DNA of 18,836 bases from Oscillospiraceae bacterium (GTDB lineage Bacteria > Bacillota_A > Clostridia > Oscillospirales > Oscillospiraceae): positions 1-18,836 of the forward strand of contig JAGBAI010000136.1 of the NCBI GenBank assembly GCA_017939025.1, read 5' to 3'. This document shows, piece by piece, positions 14,184 through 18,836 of the stretch; the stretch's first letter is position 1, and each line of letters begins with the position of its first letter. The notes beneath the pieces are model-generated. The model had not been told where the DNA came from. It made no database searches and saw only the letters and a list, made by a program, of their open reading frames with translations. The translations under genes were made by a program, and so were the position numbers.

Positions 14184-15353
14184 TTGAAATATTGGTTTGG
14201 TTATCTGGTAGCTGCCATTTTCGGCGGCATCACCTGGGTGCTGATGCAGTTCGGTGAGCGGTTTGCACCGCTGGTGGATATGATCTACCCCTATGTGATC
14301 CGAACCCTCCAGGGGATCCTGGCGGAGTGGACTTCCGTGGTGGATTATCCCGTATGGCAGCTGCTGACGGTGGTGCTGGGCGTGATTTTGCTTGCCAGTG
14401 CCGTGGTGATGATCGTACTGAAATGGAACCCCATCCAATGGGGCGGCTGGGTCGTGGCTGTGTTCGCCTTTCTTTACATGATGCACACCATCGTCTGGGG
14501 TTTAAATTACTATGCCGGAGATCTGGCAGAGGATATGCGTCTGGAAACCTCCAGCTATAATCTGGAGGAGCTGACGGAGGCCACGGAATTCTACCGGGAT
14601 CAGGCCAATGCCCTGGCAAAGCAGGTGAAGCGGGACGGGAACGGAAATGTGCAGTTCGCGGAGTTTGATTCTCTGGCCAAGGACGCTTACAAGGGCTTCG
14701 ATACGCTGACCTACGGCTACCATTACCCCATTTTCGCGGGCTCCAAGCTGCCGGTGAAGGAGCTGGGCTGGGCAGATATGTACACCTCCATGGGCATCAC
14801 CGGTGTCACCTTCGGTCTTACCGGCGAAGCAGCGGTGAATCCCCAGATCCCGGATGTGACCCTGCCCTTTACCATGTGCCACGAAATGGCCCACCGGATG
14901 TGCATTGCCAAGGAGCGGGATGCCAACTTTGCCGCCTTCCTGGCCTGCTCCGTCCACGAGGATATGGAATTCCGGTACTCCGGCTATTTTATGGCCTACC
15001 GTTACTGCTACAACGCCCTGGCTTCTGTCCGGGATACCAACGCCGCCGCGGCTGCCGCCCGGATCAAGAGCGGTGCCAGCGACCTGCTGCAGCGGGATAT
15101 GGACTATTATTCCAACTTCTTCGCCGCGAAGAAAGACGATCTTGCCACAGAAGTGGCCGATACCCTCAACGACACTTATCTGAAAACCAGCGGTGACAAG
15201 GGCGGCATCAGTTCCTACAATCAGGTCTGCGACCTGCTGGTCAACTGGCACATCCAGACCGTGGTGCTCCCCTCCATCACCGTGGAGGAAAGCCACTTCG
15301 ATCCCTATGATGAAAGCCAGGTGGACTTAAGCGGCATCGTCAACGCAAGATAA
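14184..15353 (+). CDS. DUF3810 family membrane protein with HExxH zinc-protease motif
   Basis: The product is 389 residues. Three membrane segments (about 5-23, 59-80, 87-107) end in WGLNYYAGDLA, a hallmark of DUF3810. The large domain that follows has HEMAH at 233-237 and a downstream acidic motif, HEDMEFRYSGYFMAYRY, that could supply the third zinc ligand. The likely role is a membrane-anchored metallopeptidase, with unknown substrate. The start is TTG (14184-14186) with AGGGGG (14169-14174) nine bases ahead. rsmG follows after 62 bases that hold a repeat, and no separate promoter is seen there, so the two may be cotranscribed. The family call is strong; protease activity is inferred from the motif only. 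Confidence 0.85.
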   Translation: MKYWFGYLVAAIFGGITWVLMQFGERFAPLVDMIYPYVIRTLQGILAEWTSVVDYPVWQLLTVVLGVILLASAVVMIVLKWNPIQWGGWVVAVFAFLYMMHTIVWGLNYYAGDLAEDMRLETSSYNLEELTEATEFYRDQANALAKQVKRDGNGNVQFAEFDSLAKDAYKGFDTLTYGYHYPIFAGSKLPVKELGWADMYTSMGITGVTFGLTGEAAVNPQIPDVTLPFTMCHEMAHRMCIAKERDANFAAFLACSVHEDMEFRYSGYFMAYRYCYNALASVRDTNAAAAAARIKSGASDLLQRDMDYYSNFFAAKKDDLATEVADTLNDTYLKTSGDKGGISSYNQVCDLLVNWHIQTVVLPSITVEESHFDPYDESQVDLSGIVNAR

Positions 15354-15355
15354 TA

Positions 15356-15397
15356 AGCCTTCCCCCGGGGGGAAGGCATGGGCGCTGTAAGCGCCAG
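15356..15397. repeat. solo end of the GCCTTCCCC family
   Basis: AAGCCTTCCCCC-GGGGGGAAGGC, then GGCGC-TGTAA-GCGCC. This matches the right-hand end of the copy at 11732-11919 (shared extension ending GCGCCAGA) but lacks the other half. It begins three bases after the DUF3810 stop and places two hairpins directly ahead of the rsmG ribosome-binding site. Confidence 0.8.
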
Positions 15398-15415
15398 AAC
15401 ATAAGAGGTAAGATT

Positions 15416-16111
15416 ATGATGAAACAAACTCTGTCCGCCGGGCTGCCCGGTTTGGGACTTTCTTTATCGGAAGAAAAAATCGACACCCTGGTAGCCTTCG
15501 GCCGCTGCATGGTGAAGCAAAACGAAGTGATGAATCTGACCGGCATCACCGATGATGTGGGGGTTGCCAACCTGCACCTGCTGGACAGTCTTACGGTGGC
15601 TGCCTGTGCAGACCTGACAGGAAAGAGCATCATTGATGTAGGCTGCGGCGCCGGTTTTCCCGGCGTGCCTCTGGCTGCCGCCTGTCCCGAAGCCAAAGTG
15701 ACCCTGCTGGACTCTCTGGGCAAGCGGATGAAATGGCTGGAAAGTGTCCTGCCCACCTTGGGAATCACTGCCGAATGTGTCACTGCCCGGGCGGAAGAGG
15801 CCGTTGCAGCCCGCCGGGAAAGCTATGATTTTGCCACCTCCCGGGCTGTGGCCCGGCTGAACATCCTGCTGGAACTGACAGCCCCCTATGTCAAGGTAGG
15901 CGGCGCGGTGCTGGCCATGAAGGGTGCCATGGCAAAGGAAGAACTGGAAGAGGCCAAAAACGCCATCAAAAAGCTGGGCCTGAAACTGGAGGAAGTTAGG
16001 GAATTCCCCATTGACGGCACCAATCATGTGGTCCTGGTTCTAAGAAAAGTTGCTCCCACGCCAAAGCAGTTCCCCCGGCGCTTTGCCAAAATCAAACAAT
16101 CACCCCTTTGA
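15416..16111 (+). CDS. rsmG: 16S rRNA (guanine-N7) methyltransferase RsmG
   Basis: The 231-residue enzyme transfers a methyl group from S-adenosylmethionine to G527 (E. coli numbering) of 16S rRNA; loss gives low-level streptomycin resistance in studied species. The marks are MNLTGI (39-44), HLLDSL (54-59), the cofactor loop IIDVGCGAGFPGVPLA (72-87), LLDSLGKRMKWLE and SRAVARL (about 142-148). ATGATG at 15416-15421 gives two possible starts with AGAGGT (15404-15409) ahead; the first is taken. It is usually next to mnmG/parA genes in Firmicutes; here it follows a DUF3810 gene, so the context is displaced. It ends in a strong terminator. Confidence 0.96.
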   Translation: MMKQTLSAGLPGLGLSLSEEKIDTLVAFGRCMVKQNEVMNLTGITDDVGVANLHLLDSLTVAACADLTGKSIIDVGCGAGFPGVPLAAACPEAKVTLLDSLGKRMKWLESVLPTLGITAECVTARAEEAVAARRESYDFATSRAVARLNILLELTAPYVKVGGAVLAMKGAMAKEELEEAKNAIKKLGLKLEEVREFPIDGTNHVVLVLRKVAPTPKQFPRRFAKIKQSPL

Positions 16112-16120
16112 TTTTTTTGC

Positions 16121-16153
16121 GGGACGGGCATATTTGCCCGTCCCATGTTTTTT
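16121..16153 (+). terminator. terminator after rsmG
   Basis: GGGACGGGCA (16121-16130), loop TATT, TGCCCGTCCC (16135-16144), then ATG and six T. The preceding T-run also allows function on the other strand. Confidence 0.92.
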
Positions 16154-16226
16154 CCTTTTTGTTCACCATACCCAAAAACTTTTCCGGAAAAATGATGTTT
16201 TTTCCATTTTGTTTTGGAAATAAACC

Positions 16227-16255
16227 TTTACTTTTGGGCAAACTTATGGTATTAT
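16227..16255 (+). promoter_or_regulatory. putative rpsO promoter
   Basis: TTTACT (16227-16232), 17 bases, TATTAT (16250-16255), with TGG ahead (extended -10). It would start the transcript near 16262, leaving a leader of about 105 bases. Confidence 0.65.
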
Positions 16256-16281
16256 CAAAAGGCTGGCGTGAAGCTGGCAAT

Positions 16282-16320
16282 CAACTGTCCCGCTGCTCAG
16301 TTGTGCGGTTTTTTCACCGC
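16282..16320 (+). ncRNA. structured rpsO leader, candidate S15 autoregulatory RNA
   Basis: CAACTG (16282-16287) pairs with CAGTTG (16298-16303), and GCGGT (16305-16309) pairs with ACCGC (16316-16320), giving two adjacent hairpins in the long rpsO leader. S15 represses its own mRNA through varied leader folds in several bacterial groups. The location fits, but the fold was not checked against a model. Confidence 0.45.
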
Positions 16321-16367
16321 CGCCTACTTGGCTGCTGGGAACTATTTATGAAAGGTGGAAACATTCC

Positions 16368-16634
16368 ATGATCCAGAAGGAAAAGAAGACCCAGGTTATC
16401 CTGGAGAACGCTACTCACGAGGGCGATACCGGTTCTCCCGAGGTTCAGGTTGCCATCCTGACCGCCCGTATCAACGAGCTGACCGAGCACCTGCGTACCC
16501 ACAAGCATGACAACCACTCCCGTCGTGGTCTGCTGATGATGGTTGGTAAGCGCCGTAAGATGCTGGACTATCTGGCAAAGAAGGACATCAACCGTTACCG
16601 TGCTCTGATCGCCAAGCTGGGTATCCGTAAGTAA
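16368..16634 (+). CDS. rpsO: 30S ribosomal protein S15
   Basis: The 88-residue product is of normal length: [64 protein letters not shown]. It binds 16S rRNA early in small-subunit assembly. AAGGTGG (16352-16358) is ahead of the ATG. It carries its own promoter, leader and terminator. In many bacteria it is followed directly by pnp; here pnp is next but about 420 bases away behind repeats. Confidence 0.97.
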   Translation: MIQKEKKTQVILENATHEGDTGSPEVQVAILTARINELTEHLRTHKHDNHSRRGLLMMVGKRRKMLDYLAKKDINRYRALIAKLGIRK

Positions 16635-16640
16635 GATATC

Positions 16641-16670
16641 GAAGGGGCGAGTAAAATCGCCCCTTTCTTT
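16641..16670 (+). terminator. terminator after rpsO
   Basis: GAAGGGGCGA (16641-16650), loop GTAAAA, TCGCCCCTTT (16657-16666), then a CTTT-rich tail. It is strong enough to separate rpsO from pnp transcription, at least in part. Confidence 0.88.
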
Positions 16671-16695
16671 CTTGCTTTCTCCTACAGATATACTC

Positions 16696-16833
16696 TGTAG
16701 GGGCGGGGCAGTGCCCCGCCCACAACCTTCCGAAATTGAGCGGAAATGAAAGATACTGAATCCAGGATTTTTTGATCAATTTCAACCACTCGGTTGTCTT
16801 ACCGGGTGGGAGGGGCAATGCCCCTCCCCTACA
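16696..16833. repeat. TGTAGGGG-family palindromic element, 138 bp, GC-variant stems
   Basis: TGTAGGGG (16696-16703) and CCCCTACA (16826-16833) are the ends. The left palindrome is GGGCGGGGCAGTGCCCCGCCC and the right is GGGAGGGGCAATGCCCCTCCC. Stem sequence differs from the 5222 and 13881 copies but self-pairing is kept. TTGAGC is at +40. It lies between rpsO and pnp. Confidence 0.88.
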
Positions 16834-16849
16834 ATTTATTTTTCAACAA

Positions 16850-16920
16850 TCGGGAAGTGCTTTAGCAGTTGATAGAGTTTCCGACACTTCGGCAGCTGTA
16901 TCAAGTGCTAAACCTCCCGA
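16850..16920. repeat. long imperfect inverted repeat upstream of pnp
   Basis: TCGGGAAGTGCTTTAGCAGT (from 16850) pairs with the strand ending CTAAACCTCCCGA (16920), with a three-base bulge, continuing through TTGATA/TATCAA. The tip is CCGA-CACT-TCGG (16881-16892). It is unrelated to the flanking repeat families. It could be a regulatory stem of the pnp leader or the remnant of another small element. Confidence 0.65.
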
Positions 16921-16933
16921 AAACTGACACCAA

Positions 16934-17026
16934 TGTCATTCCGAGGAGCGCGCAGCGCGACGTGGAAATCCCCTGCAAATTTTCAGGAGATTGCCACACC
17001 AGTGTGCGCACTGGTTCGCAATGACA
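16934..17026. repeat. TGTCATT...AATGACA palindromic element, 93 bp
   Basis: The ends are TGTCATT (16934-16940) and AATGACA (17020-17026). Inside are TCCGAGGAGCGCGCAGCGCG and a hairpin ACCAGTG-TGCG-CACTGGT (16998-17015). The wording (TCATTCCGAGGAGCG, GAGATTGCCAC, TCGCAATGACA) is that of a dispersed repeat I have often seen in gut Clostridia. It ends nine bases before the pnp ribosome-binding site. Confidence 0.85.
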
Positions 17027-17051
17027 GAAATTCTTAAGGAGGTTTATTTCT

Positions 17052-18836
17052 ATGATTAAGCGCAAGCAGTATCCCAACCATCATGTTTACGAGATGGAAA
17101 TCGGCGGCCGTGCCTTTACCGTGGAAACCGGTAAGGTTGCTGAGCTGGCCAATGCCGAGTGCATCTGCCGTTACGGTGACACCGTGGTGCTGGTCACCTG
17201 CACCTGCAATCCCATCCCCAAGGCCGGCATTGACTACTTCCCTCTGACCATCGAGTTTGAGGAGCGTATGTACTCCGTGGGCCGGATCCCCGGCTCCTTC
17301 AACCGCCGTGAGGGCAAGCCCTCCGAGCGGGGCATCCTGAACAGCCGTATCATCGACCGTCCCATGCGTCCCCTGTTCGATGAAGAGCTGCGCAACGACA
17401 CCGTGGTTACCTGCACCGTTCTGGCTACCGACCATGAGAATCCTGTGGAGATCGTGGCTTCCCTGGGTGCTTCCATCGCCATTGCTTCTTCCGACGTGCC
17501 CTGGAACGGCCCCGTGGCTACCACCAACGTTGCCTATCTGAACGGCCAGTATATCGTCAACCCCTCCGCCGACGAGCGTGAGGCCTGCGAGTGCTTCGTC
17601 TGCATCAGCTCCACCTTCGAGAAGGTGGTCATGATCGAGACCGAGGCCAACGAGGCTCCCGAAAACATCGTCTACGAGTGCATCCGTGTGGCCCACGAGA
17701 CCAACATGGAGATCGTCAAGTTCATCAACGGCATCGTCGCTGAGATCGGCAAGCCCAAGTTCACCTTCGAAAAGGCTGCTGTCAACCACGAGCTGCTGGA
17801 TGATCTGATTGCCTACGGTCTGAACCAGATTGAGTTCGCTCTGGACACCGATGACAAGAATGTCCGCGAGGAGCGTCTGACCGCTGCCCGTATCGACTTC
17901 AAGAACCAGTTCGTTGAGAAGTACGGCGAGGAAGAGTTCGAGACCCACATCGAGGTCTGCCTGTACAAGATGCAGAAGAAGGTCGTCAAGAAGTGGCTGC
18001 TCCAGGGCAAGCGCGTGGACGGCCGCGGCATGGACGAGATCCGTCCTCTGGACGCTGAAGTCGGCGTTCTGCCCAGAGTTCACGGCTCCGGCCTGTTCTC
18101 CCGTGGTCAGACCCAGGTTCTGTCCATCTGCACCCTGAACACCCTGTCCGCTGCTCAGAAGCTGGATACCATCTATCCCGAAGATACCAAGCGGTATATC
18201 CATCACTACAACTTCCCCTCCTTCTCCACCGGCGAAGCCCGTGCCGCCCGTTCCACCTCCCGTCGTGAGATCGGTCATGGCGCTCTGGCTGAGAAGGCTC
18301 TGCTGCCTGTGATTCCTCCTGTGGAGGAGTTCCCCTACGCCATCCGTGTGGTTTCCGAGGTTCTGTCCTCCAACGGTTCCACCTCTCAGGGCTCCATCTG
18401 CGGCTCCACTCTGGCTCTGATGGACGCAGGCGTACCCATCAAGCGTCCTGTTGCAGGCATCTCCTGCGGTCTGATCTCCGATCAGGAGACCGGCGAGTGG
18501 AGAACCTTCACCGACATTCAGGGTGTTGAGGACTTCCACGGCGAGATGGACTTCAAGGTTGCCGGTACCACCGAGGGTATCACCGCCATCCAGATGGACC
18601 TGAAGAACAAGGGTCTGACCATGGAGATCATCGCCGACGCGCTGGAGCGCTGCCGCGTTGCCCGTCTGGAGATCCTGAACGAAGTCATGCTCAAGGCCAT
18701 CCCCGCGCCCCGTGCTGAGGTCAGCGAGTTCGCTCCCAAGATGATCAGCATGAAGGTGCCCGTGGACAAGATCCGCGAGGTCATCGGCTCCGGCGGCAAG
18801 ACCATCCAGAAGATCTGTGCTGACACCGGTGCCAAG
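17052..18836 (+). CDS. pnp: polyribonucleotide nucleotidyltransferase (3' end outside window)
   Basis: 595 codons are present of an expected 700 or so; the frame is open at the right edge. The enzyme degrades RNA from the 3' end with phosphate, and can run in reverse. The first RNase PH-like domain is at about 1-220 (FPLTIEFEERMYSVGRIPGSFNRREG, quoted as the family landmark in part). A helical linker (about 230-310) and the second, catalytic RNase PH domain (about 315-545) follow. D494 and D500 in DFHGEMD match the two catalytic Asp of the E. coli enzyme (D486, D492); the residue between is Glu instead of Asp. The start of the KH domain, with GSGGK, is at the edge. AAGGAGG (17036-17042) sets the ATG. 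Arg codons are mostly CGT, as in highly expressed genes. No clear promoter is visible in the repeat-filled spacer upstream. Confidence 0.97.
   Translation, partial: MIKRKQYPNHHVYEMEIGGRAFTVETGKVAELANAECICRYGDTVVLVTCTCNPIPKAGIDYFPLTIEFEERMYSVGRIPGSFNRREGKPSERGILNSRIIDRPMRPLFDEELRNDTVVTCTVLATDHENPVEIVASLGASIAIASSDVPWNGPVATTNVAYLNGQYIVNPSADEREACECFVCISSTFEKVVMIETEANEAPENIVYECIRVAHETNMEIVKFINGIVAEIGKPKFTFEKAAVNHELLDDLIAYGLNQIEFALDTDDKNVREERLTAARIDFKNQFVEKYGEEEFETHIEVCLYKMQKKVVKKWLLQGKRVDGRGMDEIRPLDAEVGVLPRVHGSGLFSRGQTQVLSICTLNTLSAAQKLDTIYPEDTKRYIHHYNFPSFSTGEARAARSTSRREIGHGALAEKALLPVIPPVEEFPYAIRVVSEVLSSNGSTSQGSICGSTLALMDAGVPIKRPVAGISCGLISDQETGEWRTFTDIQGVEDFHGEMDFKVAGTTEGITAIQMDLKNKGLTMEIIADALERCRVARLEILNEVMLKAIPAPRAEVSEFAPKMISMKVPVDKIREVIGSGGKTIQKICADTGAK

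Noticed and set aside
3209..17026. CRISPR array or phage attachment repeats as an explanation of the palindromes
   Set aside because: The copies are dispersed over kilobases, palindromic and without regular spacers.
17034..18539. Minus-strand ORF of 501 codons opposite pnp
   Set aside because: It is a shadow of the third codon position of a highly expressed gene; the plus strand encodes unmistakable PNPase.

Overview
The window looks like a chromosomal segment of a Gram-positive gut-type Clostridia, most likely Oscillospirales. The reasons are the rpsF-ssb-rpsR order, strong AGGAGG ribosome-binding sites, high-GC genes with AT-rich spacers, YknXYZ-type export genes without any outer-membrane partner, and several dispersed palindromic repeat families in the spacers. 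The genus cannot be fixed from sequence alone.

Layout. 1-2400: worn end of an integrative element. A truncated anti-sigma/DUF4367-like gene runs into an unrecognised ORF, followed by an apparently intact Tn916-type tyrosine integrase with a near-consensus promoter. 2400-3660: a compact metal-homeostasis module. A CooT-like small nickel-binding protein and a His/Cys-rich protein lie on the minus strand, divergent from a CsoR/RcnR-type repressor with its own His-rich N-terminus. 3660-5155: the rpsF-ssb-rpsR operon, with a sigma-A promoter, a structured leader and a clear terminator.

5400-11700: a four-gene export operon, adaptor - ABC ATPase - FtsX/MacB permease - second adaptor. The genes are separated by 4 bases, overlapped by one base, then separated by 4 bases. 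The second adaptor carries a roughly 360-residue insertion containing a tandem Cys/His repeat (21 Cys, His at C-4 in six consecutive units). This is the most unusual object in the window. A palindrome overlaps the putative operon promoter.

11980-16150: divergent genes for a DUF2207-like membrane protein (minus) and a DUF3810 HExxH membrane protein (plus), followed by rsmG. 16220-18836: rpsO with a structured leader and terminator, then pnp (cut by the window end). In place of a tight rpsO-pnp operon the two are split by about 400 bp holding three separate palindromic elements.

Repeats. Family 1 has TGTAGGGG ends, is about 136-138 bp (one 105-bp variant), has four copies and a shared inner TTGAGC-like box about 40 bp from the left end. 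Family 2 has GCCTTCCCC ends (two long copies, one solo end). Family 3 has TGTCATT/AATGACA ends (one copy next to the pnp ribosome-binding site). All lie in gene spacers and several become part of 5' or 3' untranslated regions.
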